Of a stretch of DNA of 21,309 nucleotides, positions 1 through 8,826 are shown in pieces (position 1 is the first letter of the stretch; the number at the start of each line of letters is the position of its first letter). Below the pieces are notes generated by a model. It was given only the letters and a program-made list of their open reading frames with translations. It was not told the DNA's origin and made no database searches. The stretch is from Sphacelaria rigidula (Eukaryota; Phaeophyceae; Sphacelariales). Location of the stretch: NCBI GenBank assembly GCA_964200075.2, contig CAXNAA020000438.1:1-21309 (forward strand). The letters run 5' to 3'. The translations under genes and the position numbers were made by a program.

Positions 1-154
1 GTGATAGTCCGCCGCCATCGGTTGCTGGCAGCACGTGTGAATCATGCAGACGAATCGTGACAGCTATCGCTACTGCAACCAATGCCCGCCACGACGAACG
101 CACACCACACTCAGCCCATGACAACTTTTGTTCCTAGCAGCAAAATCGTTGCAA

Positions 155-898
155 CTATTCAATCATAGTTACGCCTTTTTCGGCCGCCTGCACGGCACGC
201 AGGGGTGGCAAACACGCAGGAAACGGCTCGCACAACTGCGTGCACGTAAGCAACACCCCTTCCGCTTCATCCCCCCCCCCCCCCACCGACCCGTCCCCCT
301 CTCGCCAGACGCAACACGGGTCATACATGCGAAGCTGAGAGCCGGGGCCTATGTCTAACGCCCGTCTAGTGTCCATCTTGAACACAACACCCGCAAGCCC
401 TCCTTCCAAAGCGAGCAACCTGTGAAACCCTATTCCCAGCTCCCCATCGACCCTCTGCACCCCCAGCCCCTCCCCCCGCACGTCAAGTACCGCGTGAACA
501 AAGCACGATAAGCGCACTAGTCCCGAAGCGACGCCTCCAGCCTGCCCGACCCCCGCCCCACCCACCGCAAGGTCATCTGCCTTGCTCGTGGCGCAGGGAA
601 GCACTGTGATGTCCAAGGCGATGCTGCATCGTGTGCGTGGATCGCCGTGATCTCGACGACTGCCGACGCTACTACTGGCACTGATAGGCAATCGCCCCCC
701 TGCTCCAAGGCTGTCGTTACCAGTGTCGAAGCTGGCCGCGGACGCCAAGTGTTGGCGAAATGGGAACTCGCCTGACAAGAGCTTCGCCTCGCCACTGTCA
801 AAGCGCCCTCGTACCTTCAAACCGATACGTGTGACGATGCGACCCGCGGGAGAAGGAGCGATGCGAATTGTGTGCACTTTGCTACGTTTGTGGGCCAT
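155..898 (-). CDS. Exon 10 of the minus-strand gene: ordered C-terminal domain, possibly OB-fold-like
   Basis: The acceptor GTTTGGTAGTAG precedes ATG GCC in phase 0, and the frame runs 247 codons to TAG at 155-157. It begins basic (MAHKRSKVHTIRIAPSPAGR). From about residue 91 of the exon it alternates hydrophobic and polar residues as in a beta-barrel: CSIALDITVLP, LVRLSCFVHAVLDVRGEG, LAGVVFKMD, then a G-P-G turn into SQLRMYDP, then VLLTCTQLCEPF. A turn followed by an L-x-M-Y-D-P strand is reminiscent of OB-folds in DNA-repair scaffolds, but this is only visual resemblance. Near the C-terminus a 14-base G run encodes V-G-G-G-G-D. It may instead be the start of a separate gene, or splice further downstream beyond the window edge (a GGC|GTAACT donor-like site lies near its end). 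Confidence 0.55.
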   Translation of the reverse strand: MAHKRSKVHTIRIAPSPAGRIVTRIGLKVRGRFDSGEAKLLSGEFPFRQHLASAASFDTGNDSLGAGGRLPISASSSVGSRRDHGDPRTRCSIALDITVLPCATSKADDLAVGGAGVGQAGGVASGLVRLSCFVHAVLDVRGEGLGVQRVDGELGIGFHRLLALEGGLAGVVFKMDTRRALDIGPGSQLRMYDPCCVWREGDGSVGGGGDEAEGVLLTCTQLCEPFPACLPPLRAVQAAEKGVTMIE

Positions 899-3800
899 CT
901 ACTACCAAACAAAATCACCAGTCTAGACGTACACTCAAACACGAATAACGTCCACTGGTGAAGGGATACTTGGAATTCATGGAAATCCATGAACAATTGC
1001 CTATATTCGTGATGCCGCAAGAAACGCGATATCCTCACCCTATGCTGAGCGAGAATTCCAGACAAAGATTAGCTGCGGTATTACACTTCGTAGGTCAAGA
1101 GAGCGCGGCAGGATATCGACACGAAGTTCTTTCTCACCACGAACCGTTGCGCGGGAATATTTCATCTGGTACTCGTATACGCGCAAACGTTACAAATCCA
1201 ACACGTCGCACCTTCTGCAAAAGCTTTCCCATCGGCCCGCTCCCCGCGCCGCCCCCCTTCCTACGCCTAGCACTCGCGGACCCCGTCGTCCCAAACCACG
1301 ACCCCATCGACTGCGTAGCCTCGCTACTCGCCGCTCCGCTCCTGGATGGTGTAGAAAACGCCGCCGCTGCTCCCCAAGGTGCTGGCATACCGCCGTCGCC
1401 GCCGCCGCTATCACCACTGCCGAAGGAGGGTCGCCAGCTGCCCTTACCCTTCATACTTCCCCCCGAAGCGGCGGGAGTACTTGTTGCGGTGTGTGGGGGT
1501 CCGCGGGAGAAACCAGAGCTTGAGAACGATCGTGGTCGCACTGGTGTACGGGGTGGAGGGCTTAGCGGTCGGGCGTGTGATTTCTGCGGGTCGTGCTGCT
1601 GCTGTTTTTGTCCGGGACTTGCTGCGTCTAGTACTGGTGGCGCAATCGGGGCCTTGGCAGGGTGTGCTTGGTCAGCGGCTCGAAGCGCTTGCTGCTCGTC
1701 TCTCCCTTCCTGCAACTGCTGTTGTGCTTGCAGCCGCCCGATGCCACCTGATGGCTGTTGCCCCAGCTGTATTGTGGTACGGTCTCGATTCTCCCCTGCC
1801 GCCTTACTCTGTAGATCATCTCCCACTATCTCCATCCTCTCGCTTCGCTCGCCCCGATACACATCCCCACTGATCACTGCATTCATGGTTCCGCTTCCAT
1901 CTCTTGTCTTCATGTTTCCCATGTCTCGCGATGAGTCGTCCGGACTGCCTCGCGCTCGTCGATTGTGGGGGCCTTCGTCAGCTGAAAAATATCGCGGATG
2001 TTCTGGTGCGGTCGGCCGGCCATCAGATCCTACGTGCCACTCAGGGCGTCTCGTGTCCATATCGCGAGCCTGGTGTTGTTGTTGCCAGCTACCAACGTTC
2101 GAATGATCACCCCCAGCAGCAGGCCAATCAGCGTCATCGAAGTCTTGCGGTCCGTCATCGTTGCTAATGCGCATCACACCTCCACCACCATCATTGCCAC
2201 CATCAGAAGCAGCTTCTTCAATGTCTTCAGTTTCCGCCGCAGCCAAGCCCGAGAAACGCGTCGGATCGGGTATTCGAATTGGTGTAGAGGAGCTCCCCGG
2301 CAAGCTCGCGTTTGCGCCAACGTTGCCAGCATGCGGGGATCGGTTCCAGCGTTCTCGGGATCCGGTTCCTCTAGGGCGGAATGATGAATTAGAAGATGAT
2401 TGAAATACTGAGGATAGCTGTGGGTGCAGGCACAGGAGAGGGGCAACGCGAGACGCAGACGAGATGGGTGCGCGGGAGTTGCGATGCGCTGTGGAATTGG
2501 GGTCGAATGCGTTCCGAACCGGGGTCTTTGAGTTTGACGAAATCATGAGCGTCAAGTTTTCTGCAGCATAAAGCAAGAAGATAGGTGAAACAGGCGCCAG
2601 GGTCAAGCCGTGGTGCAGAGCGGACAGAACTTCCTATTGAGCAGTCTAATTCGATGGTTGACTACCGGCTATAGACCGTCAGAGGTATTGATAGGGACCT
2701 GTAGCCGCTGAAGTGTTTTTCGTCACATAGACGTGAACTTTGTTGACACGAACCACACTCATCACCAGGGCGGTGCAGTCAGCTCCCGCAGCACTAGAAC
2801 TGCAACCCATCGCCCTACAAGAAATTAGAGATATGCTGTGCACTGGAAAGCATGCGACCGCGCCACACAGCAGAAATACGTCACGTTCAAGTGCGCTTGG
2901 TTTCAAAACAACATATGAACTGCCGCCTTGTTCCACGATACTCTTACCTTGAAGGTGCGCACTTGGGCCTCATCGTGGCGACCCCGTTCTACACCCTTAG
3001 ACCTTGCTCTTGGTCCTATATATCTCCCTGCCGCGTCTTTACCGCCAGAACCCCTCGCTCCTCCCGCCGATAGTGGTGTTCTAGATACCGTTGATCCTCT
3101 CGAGGATGAGGCCGACATCTTGACAGCGTTCACGCTGTTGTTCCTGACTCTTTGGTGGACAGGAGATCGAAGGCTCGAGCTAATACCCTGGTGTTGCAGA
3201 AGCAAGATAAGATCCGAGGCGTGATGGGCGTACCGCCGCAGTCGACCAAGGCATATTTCAATCCAGCACAGTATAGTTCAATGCATCGGAGAAGTTCCGT
3301 ACAGTTCAGTCCAGTGTTAGGGAGAAGCAGGGGATGGCACAGCAGTCGGTACAGTGCAGTGTAGCACAGTAATATCAAAGCATAGATGTCGAGGAAATAT
3401 ATACGACACAAAACATACAGTATGATCGCTTAGAGGACTCCATATTCGGTTCAGCAAAACAAATCAATAAGAGGTGTATACTTCCGGACTACGGTGAGGG
3501 GATGGCGAAGCGCAATCTCTGCTCACGCCTTCTCGCTGCCCCCTTTCACAGGAAACACGAGTCAGCGAGATTCCCTCGGCTACCTGATTTTTTTTAGATC
3601 GGCTATTTCTTTATGTGCTTTGCTTTTGTTGACATTCTATTTTTATTTTTTCACGTCTTAGTCTACTATGTTGTTCTATTCGACTTTTTCTGTCCTTTTT
3701 TCTTCTTCAGCGAGTGCTTGAGTTTTGTTTTTCTTGGGCACGTCCATCATGTGACCACGGCTGGATCATGACCCCTGGGGGGTCAGTTAAAGTGCGACAA

Positions 3801-6800
3801 TCAATCAATCAAACGAGCACATTGAGAACCGTTTGTCGATTTACTCGTAGGAACCACGCTGTACACTTTAGTTACATAAATCACATGAAAGTCACAACGG
3901 CCACCGATGCGATCAAGAGATGCATGCATACGACAAGGGAACGTGAAACACAACGGGAATCCCCCAAAACAAGAGCGAAGGAACAGTTTGAACGCGCAGC
4001 CCGTGTCCGTCACAATGTAGCACTCCAGCACCAGGCACACCACCAGCGGCGACAAAAATACCAGCTTCTGCAAACTCGACGATTCTTCCCCAAAGATCGT
4101 TCATTCACCATCACCTACAAATCCGTCCCGGTTTTCTTACCTTCCCGCCCCACCGAGCCGGTCTATCTGTCAAGCTAGGACCCCGCGATGCGTCACCAGG
4201 TGAGGCAACACCGTTCTGGCGACTGCTGTTGCCGTGGTGTGCTCGATCGCCATGCATCCCCCTTTGTCGGGGAGCAACGTTTGTTGCGGCGGGCGATTTA
4301 GATCTCCCCGGAGTTGCAGGTGAACTACGATTGCTTGCGGTGCCATTCTGGGTAGATGGTGAGGGAGATGACGATCCTGATTTGGATGGCTGCTCTCCTT
4401 GCTGTTGGTGTTGACTCTGATGTTGGTATTGGCGTTGAGACTCCTGCGGAACAGTTCACCAACGCAGTGTAACAATTACAGAGGCGGCGTATCCTGGACG
4501 ATGAGTACGGGTTAGTAGATCAATACCTCACGACGAGTGCAGAATCGAAATGACGGGTGAAAAGCGCAGGTCATTGATCAGTAGGTGTCATCTATTCAAC
4601 TGCAGATGCTTGGTTTGGTGGCGGATAGGTGCAATTGGAGACGTGAAGGGACTGGGCCGGGAGTTCATGTGCCGGGCGGGAGGCGGCATGGGGAGCTGCC
4701 TGACATACTACAGTACTGTAAGGCCATAAGCGATGCACACTCTCCAAATAGTCTTCCGCGTGAACTTCTCGTAAAACCACCACCATTACCACCGCAGAGT
4801 AGTAGGTGGATATGCACGAGAAGATCTATTTGACCTAACAAAACCTGTGGGTGCCAACGTCCGTGCACTGCCACAATGTCGGACGTAGTCCAAACATGAG
4901 GTCCTGCAACACGGTTACGTCGCAAACCCGATGTACCTGAACCCCGTCGTTCTGCGAACAGTTGTGCTCCACGCCGTTCACCCGAGGTCTTGCTATCGCC
5001 GGCGCCGGATCGGCTCGTCTTCGCTTTTGCCTCCCTTCGTCTATTTCATGCCCATGGCGATGCTGTGTGTTGCTAGACTTGCCCCCTATTCTATCTTGGC
5101 CGCTTCCTGCAGCATGAGTCATATAATCGTCATGCTCTTGCTCAGAGACGGGGTGTCGGCGAAATGGGGGTTGCTTCGGTGGAGTAGAGTGCTCCCCTGG
5201 CAGCTTCGGCCAGGCGCCAGGACCAGATCTTGGGGGTGAAAGCATGGGTATCCATAAGCATTGGCGACGGGGGCATACGGGAAAAGCTCTGCTGGGATAC
5301 ATTGCAATGCTCATTTACGGTTCGTTTGACGTAGCATCGGCACTATTTCTGCGCCCATTGTATTGCTGCATCAGCTGCCTCACTTCGCTCGGTTCACAGC
5401 AGGGCATTGTCCCTCAAGCGGTGGCGTGCTACAAAGGTACTCTCGGCCCTTCTGATTGCCGCCGCCGCATAAAAAGAGCGGGTCGAGCGTATATAACGGC
5501 TTTATTTGACAGAGCAACACGTTGAAATCAACGGCAAGCAGCGGCATATAGCTACTCAATCTATTCAGGAAAGAGGGTGCTAAACTCTGCAGAGCAAATC
5601 TCCCAAGCATAAATCACCTCTGGCCAGGAGAATCGTGCGCTCTTCGCCTTTTCCCAGGAACACCGCTCCTCGCACCGCAGACACTATCACGACCCACACT
5701 TTTCCCTCGAGAATTCGCGTTGATCCCCCCAGTACCATCCCCGGTTCGGCCACCACCTCGGTCATCAGATTCTGGACGAGATAATACAGAATCTAAAGCA
5801 GACTCTCCGTGTTTACTTGGAGCGGCGGAGGGCGGGCCCTGTCTCTTTTGCTTGTTCGCTTGTCCGCCTATCTTGGGGAATCTCTCGGCTTTGAAGGGTG
5901 AGGCGCTGGCAGGCGACCCAGCCGTCTGCTGTGTGTATATTGGGGAAATGGGAACGGCGGGTGGTGTCAACTTCGTTGTTGAGCATTGCACAGTAGATAC
6001 GAAATATAGGCGAAACAGGGGAAACCACACGGGGGAGTGTCATAAATCACATGTCTGCAACCCTCCGTGCTGTCCTACGGGTGGAGAAAACAAGCAAATA
6101 TGAATAAACCTTGTTAGTCATATCTCCTACGCGTTGTGTGTTCTTGTCCACAATCAGTACGCCGGCCGTTCTTCCACTAGTATGCGAAGTACTTGAATGT
6201 TGAAATTATCGACTGATTTGGCAAGACGCACCCTTCCTAGCCTCCCGGGCCCTCCCGCTTGAGAAGAACTCCTGAGGGACACCAGACTAGAGTATCCCGT
6301 GAGAGTGGATTCAGTTTCTCTTGGAGACTCCCGATCGCTAGTCTGTGGGGATGCTGCACTACCGTGCGCAGACGGTGACACTGGAGGATTGCGCGCTGCC
6401 TATGTTGCAGAAAGCAAGGTTCCGGCGTTGGGAAAAAGTATTCTCAGATAAATTGGAGCATGACGTTATGGTCCACTACGTCACATGATGTTATGGTCCA
6501 CGACGATCATGAAATGGTACGAGGGGAGGACGAGAACATAAAAATCATGCTTGTCACGACTTGTAGGTGCTGCGGGTGAAAGTAGTATGGTGGATACCAC
6601 ACAGATAGCCTCATATGATGAAAAAAACAAGGAGCCGGGAGAGTGCAAGTTACAACGAGTGTCTAGTTCCGCGTAGTAGACATTGATCGGATCTTTGATC
6701 GGATGGGAACACCTGTACCTCCGCAGGTAAGGAATCGTCGCAGGCCCCAGCATCGTCTTGCATTTTTTGCGGCGGAGAGGGTTCGGCAGACGGAGGCATC

Positions 6801-8374
6801 GCCGGCCCGAGCACAAAACGGAGGCTGCTGCTGCTCCCGTCCCCAGAACATGCCGCTGATTCTGGGGACACATTTTTCTCCAAGCTACTCGGCGGTACAC
6901 GGGAGGACTGCCCTTGATCGCCACTGCTGTTACTGCTGCTGCTGCTGTTGTTGGCATGGAGGATGTCGGTGGCAAAGGAGTCGAGGACCTCGAGATTGGA
7001 AGGCCGCAAGGCACGCATATGCCGCATATTCGGGACCTGGTATAAGCGCGGGTAACCAACGTGTGCGTGGTGCAAGCTGTAGTGGATGTGTTCGTGCTGC
7101 AAGGTTCGTCCTCGCAACATGCATTTCGTGTAGTGTATTTGCACCATCCAGCAAAGGAGTTTCATGAGAACGCAAATATGCGCAACGTCGTCGGTCACCA
7201 TGACGTCAACATCCTAATTGTAGGCAAACTTACATATGCTCATCTCGCAGTCAAGGAAAGTCTGAACATTCGCATATACATGAAAAAAAACTTCGACAAG
7301 TTGCCGTCTGCATTGCGGCTTGACCTGCCTACAATTTTTGTCCGGTCGACTTATTTTTAGCCGGGAGGAAAATATCTCGTGCTGGGGAATGAATTATTCG
7401 GTACCACGGTCACGATGGAAATGACGTATACTACATCACCTTCATGTAGTGCCCCTTCGTTGGAGTACGATCGCGCCCGCCGCTCTTTGCCGCACCGCCC
7501 AATCCTCCTGTATCAGCACCGACTCTAAGCTCCACCATACTCCCGTCACTATTTTGCCGCTCCATTGCTTGCGTATTCCCTTTTGCTCCGATTGTGTCCT
7601 CATTGCCTTCCCCTGAAATACACCACATAATACACAGCAAATTGTCATGCATGATGAAAAAACGAGAGGACAGGCCAGCGATGGGCGCGTGCCTTCACGA
7701 AGAAACACGTCAAAAAGAAATTAAGGTATATTTCGTTTCAAACATGGTGAACTTGGCCTTGGAGAACGGGGCTCACTTGAACGGCGCACGCTAATTCCTA
7801 GTTTGTAAAACGTAATAGGAAACAACACAAGTCAGGATTTTCATTAGTGAGACCGGCCATTGACGATGGGGGGGTATTTGGAAATAATCCTTCCATCTTC
7901 CATTTAAAAAATGGAAAGACAACAGTTTAATTCAAAATGGTTTGGGTTCACGCCCCACGTACCGCGTCCCAGAACACGGTATTATGTCAGCAGCGCATAT
8001 GCGCAATATCATTATCAGCACCCCAGAAAAACACCAAAACCGTATCTACCTGCAGTGCCGTCGTGGTGTGTGCGGTATCGAGACTGCGCGGCACGAAACA
8101 AGCAGCAGTGGTAATTTTTGGTGGTGCCCACTCTTCAAGTCTGGAAGTAAGATCGGGTACCGAATTGGGCTCAAGGCACGACCCGAGGTTGTGTCTGTGA
8201 CTCACGAGGTCTGGCGGCCGGAGCGTAGTAAACATCGTCGTCCCAGTCCTCATCATAATCCGCACCCGACTGCGCAGCGCCCAGGATATCTCGGCCGACA
8301 TCTCGGCTCCCCCCCCCGCGATGCCCATTCACACGCTGTTGGCGCTGATGTTGTCTGAGGCCGCTTCCGTGCAT
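155..8374 (-). CDS. Ten-exon gene for a ~1320-aa low-complexity protein with an ordered C-terminal exon (spliced model)
   Basis: I do not recognise the gene. The model joins exons 8374-8206, 7612-7440, 7036-6719, 6399-6193, 5928-5618, 5228-4937, 4443-4141, 3187-2948, 2417-1212 and 898-155. Every boundary is GT-AG, every phase matches its neighbour (intron phases in order 1,0,0,0,2,0,0,0,0), and the total of 3963 nt is divisible by three. Residues 1 to about 1073 are Ser/Gly/Gln/Arg/Pro-rich with basic clusters such as KRRRA, QKRRRAD and ARRRKGG, which suggests a disordered nuclear protein. The last 247 residues are hydrophobic and beta-rich, and read like a folded domain. The ATG at 8374 has G at -3 and an in-frame stop eight codons upstream, so it can be the start, but an acceptor-like site just before it leaves room for a 5' exon. 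Gene existence is well supported; the exact ends are not. Confidence 0.7.
271..284. repeat. 14-base C/G homopolymer inside a coding exon
   Basis: Fourteen consecutive C on the plus strand, read as G on the minus strand, encode four Gly codons plus parts of the flanking codons in the last exon of the left gene. Any one- or two-base slip would shift the frame for the last 40 or so residues. Confidence 0.95.
1212..2417 (-). CDS. Exon 9 of the minus-strand gene (large low-complexity exon)
   Basis: This is the largest exon: 402 codons if the acceptor is the pyrimidine-rich CTCTCCTGTGCCTGCACCCACAG just before 2417, which gives the required phase 0. The open frame extends up to about 2606, and a second acceptor-like TTTATGCTGCAG at 2561-2562 would need phase 1. 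It encodes an acidic Gly/Asp segment (DIEEAASDGGNDGGGG), a Gln-rich stretch (GRLQAQQQLQEGRDEQQ), Ser/Pro/Gly-rich tracts (SFSSSGFSRG, SFGSGDSGGGDGG) and a basic cluster (ARRRKGGG). It ends at LLQK with donor AAG|GTGCGA. The long plus-strand frame over the same bases is its shadow. Confidence 0.65.
2679..2936 (-). other. Open stretch with an MGCSSS-type start inside intron 8
   Basis: Inside the intron between exons 8 and 9, an acceptor-like CTCTAATTTCTTGTAG is followed within six bases by ATG GGT TGC AGT TCT (ATG at 2810, G at +4). The encoded MGCSSSAAGADC start is what an N-myristoylated or palmitoylated protein looks like. The frame continues to about 2680 and could splice at ACAG|GTCCCT into an upstream extension of exon 9 in a compatible phase. 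It could be an alternative first exon or chance. Confidence 0.25.
2948..3187 (-). CDS. Exon 8 of the minus-strand gene
   Basis: It follows TTGCTTCTGCAACACCAG and opens GGT ATT AGC in phase 0. It runs 80 codons and ends TTCAAG|GTAAGA, an excellent donor. The product is Ser/Arg/Gly-rich (VKMSASSSRGSTVSRTP, then ARGSGGKDAAGRY) with alternating basic and acidic residues near the end. It is separated from exon 7 by the longest intron of the gene (953 bases), which holds a dispersed repeat. Confidence 0.65.
3594..3814 (+). mobile_element. Dispersed ~220-bp repeat, copy 1 (retroelement 3'-end-like)
   Basis: This T-rich block starts TTTAGATCGGC and carries the conserved core CATGTGACCACGGCTGGATC and then ATGACCCCTGG. 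It ends GTGCGACAATCAATCAATCAAAC. It matches 13128-13350 in the same orientation over its whole length with scattered mismatches and small T-run indels. The right end runs into a short simple repeat (about three CAAT units), as 3' ends of LINE/SINE copies do. It sits in the long intron between exons 7 and 8 of the minus-strand gene, antisense to it. Confidence 0.8.
4141..4443 (-). CDS. Exon 7 of the minus-strand gene, Gln/Ser-rich
   Basis: The acceptor CTGTTCCGCAG precedes GAG TCT CAA in phase 0, and the exon ends AAG|GTAAGA, a textbook donor. The frame of 101 codons has no ATG at its start, so it is easy to miss. It opens with a Gln/His run (QRQYQHQSQHQQQGEQ) and continues Ser/Thr/Asn/Pro-rich (SGSSSPSPSTQNG). 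This is typical disordered protein. Confidence 0.7.
4709..4720. repeat. 12-bp perfect palindrome TACAGTACTGTA
   Basis: A perfect dyad inside the intron between exons 6 and 7 of the minus-strand gene. Its 10-bp core recurs at 10191-10200. No function can be assigned. Confidence 0.9.
4937..5228 (-). CDS. Exon 6 of the minus-strand gene
   Basis: The acceptor is CTTTCACCCCCAAG. The first base A completes AGA (Arg) from the previous exon, then the frame runs SGPGAWPKLPGEHSTPPKQ and onward for 97 codons to donor CAG|GTACAT in phase 0. It contains a His-rich hydrophilic centre (HRHGHEIDEG) and a likely nuclear-localisation cluster (QKRRRADP). The matching phase-2 join with exon 5 is one of the best pieces of evidence for the gene model. 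Confidence 0.7.
5618..5928 (-). CDS. Exon 5 of the minus-strand gene
   Basis: The acceptor ATACACACAG follows a pyrimidine-rich stretch (CCGTTCCCATTTCCCC), and the exon begins with CAG ACG in phase 0. It encodes about 103 residues: a Ser/Ala/Pro segment, a Lys/Gln-rich patch (GGQANKQKRQG), a Gly/Arg/Asp stretch (DDRGGGRTGDGTGG) and a basic end (GKRRRAHDSPGQ). It stops after two bases of a codon at donor AG|GTGATT, a phase-2 intron. The next exon supplies exactly the one missing base. Confidence 0.7.
6193..6399 (-). CDS. Exon 4 of the minus-strand gene
   Basis: The acceptor is TTTCTGCAACATAG and the exon opens GCA GCG CGC in phase 0. The donor at 6192-6191 is CAA|GTACTT. It encodes 69 residues rich in Ser, Pro, Gly and Arg (for example SPQTSDRESPRETEST). 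A stronger donor core, AAG|GTGCGT, lies upstream but would leave phase 2 and break the join. An optional 24-nt exon at 6074-6051 (acceptor CCACCCGTAG, donor CAT|GTGATT) would also keep frame between this exon and the next. Confidence 0.6.
6719..7036 (-). CDS. Exon 3 of the minus-strand gene, with Ser/Asn repeat
   Basis: The donor is GAG|GTACAG (phase 0). The acceptor is probably TATACCAG at 7037-7038; an alternative acceptor about 60 bases upstream stays in frame and would add His-rich residues. The exon contains an imperfect CTG/CAG trinucleotide run (plus strand about 6921-6953) encoding NNSSSSSNSS, then a Ser/Pro-rich region. The left part, MRHMRALRPSNLEVLDSF, could be a short helix. The product is unrecognised. 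Confidence 0.6.
7440..7612 (-). CDS. Exon 2 of the minus-strand gene
   Basis: The exon follows a TATTTCAG acceptor and starts in phase 1 (GG completing Arg). It encodes a Gly-rich, hydrophilic stretch (EGNEDTIGAKGNTQ ... TPTKGHYMK) and ends AAG|GTGATG in phase 0. The length of 173 nt fits both neighbours. No domain is recognised. Confidence 0.6.
8206..8374 (-). CDS. Exon 1 of the minus-strand gene (possible start codon)
   Basis: This exon encodes 56 residues plus the first base of a codon. It begins MHGSGLRQHQRQQ, has a Gly-Gly-Gly stretch from a nine-base C run on the plus strand, and ends in a very acidic patch (DYDEDWDDD). The donor after CCTC reads GTGAGT, a near-perfect 5' splice site. 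The leftover C joins GG of the next exon to make Arg. The upstream in-frame TAG lies 24 bases before the ATG, inside an acceptor-like TTGTTGTGTAG. Confidence 0.6.
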
Positions 8375-8589
8375 TTCCCTTGTATCGCTATGAGACTACA
8401 CAACAAGGTTCGGTGCAGCCAGACAGGTGTCTTCAGCCGCCAAGGATCTGCGGGGTGTCAGTAGCTTTTATCCACCACACCGGTGCTAGTCTGTTCATGA
8501 AACGTCACAACGATCGACATTTGCAAGTAGCACTGCACAATGCCACGAGATTTCCCAGCCTCCACCTTCGCCGAGATTGAGGCTGATGG
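8375..8589. other. Upstream flank of the minus-strand gene; no clear promoter
   Basis: This would be the 5' flank or 5' UTR, or an intron, of the left gene. I see no TATA box at a usual distance from the ATG at 8374. A short plus-strand frame from the ATG at 8540 (MPRDFPASTFAEIEADG, then YWFFKRFPISG and stop at 8627) is protein-like, but it overlaps the end of a minus-strand open stretch and cannot be separated from it by eye. Confidence 0.4.
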
Positions 8590-8826
8590 TCAATACTGGT
8601 TCTTCAAGCGGTTTCCAATCAGTGGATGACCGACGCACCGGGCGCCCGCACGGTCGTTTCCCGGACAGTAAATCTGTCCAGCCATCGCAAGCATTGATCG
8701 TGATTCATCAGAGTTTAACAAGTAGACAACGTTAGTTCCCTTAGACTGCGAGGGTAGGTCGCCTGCTGAATCGGCATCAATATTCACTTGAAAAAAGTAT
8801 GTGGTATCCAGATGGACTACCCGCAC
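8590..8826 (-). other. Protein-like open stretch, unrecognised (possible exon or gene relic)
   Basis: The minus-strand frame begins at GTG, not ATG, and encodes about 78 residues with balanced, protein-like composition: TYFFQVNIDADSAGD, then TNVVYLLNSDESRS, then MAGQIYCPGNDRAGARC, ending LKNQY and TGA. It lacks the low-complexity runs of the neighbouring gene. The best donor-like site (CG|GTGCGT) would leave phase 2 and does not fit exon 1 of that gene, so it is probably separate. It may be part of a decayed gene or an exon whose partners I cannot place. Confidence 0.3.

Noticed and set aside
1-154. Possible further exon (CAGCAACCGATGGCGGCGGAC on the minus strand reads like an exon start)
   Set aside because: There is an acceptor-like CCAG at about 29-32, but too little sequence remains before the window edge to test the frame.
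958-2106. Long plus-strand open frame of 382 codons
   Set aside because: It lies antisense to the large minus-strand exon, which has splice sites, phase-matched neighbours and typical low-complexity coding composition. The plus frame is Cys/Pro-rich from complementing that composition.
2575-6030. Similar text CTGTTTC(A/G)CCTAT on the minus strand before the 2560 acceptor and near 6015
   Set aside because: Only about 13 of 14 bases match and the similarity does not extend, so it is not enough to call a repeat or a shared leader.
6481-7059. Minus-strand frame of 192 codons overlapping exon 3
   Set aside because: The overlapping frame with the Ser/Asn run joins in phase with exons 2 and 4 and ends at a good donor. 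This one does not.
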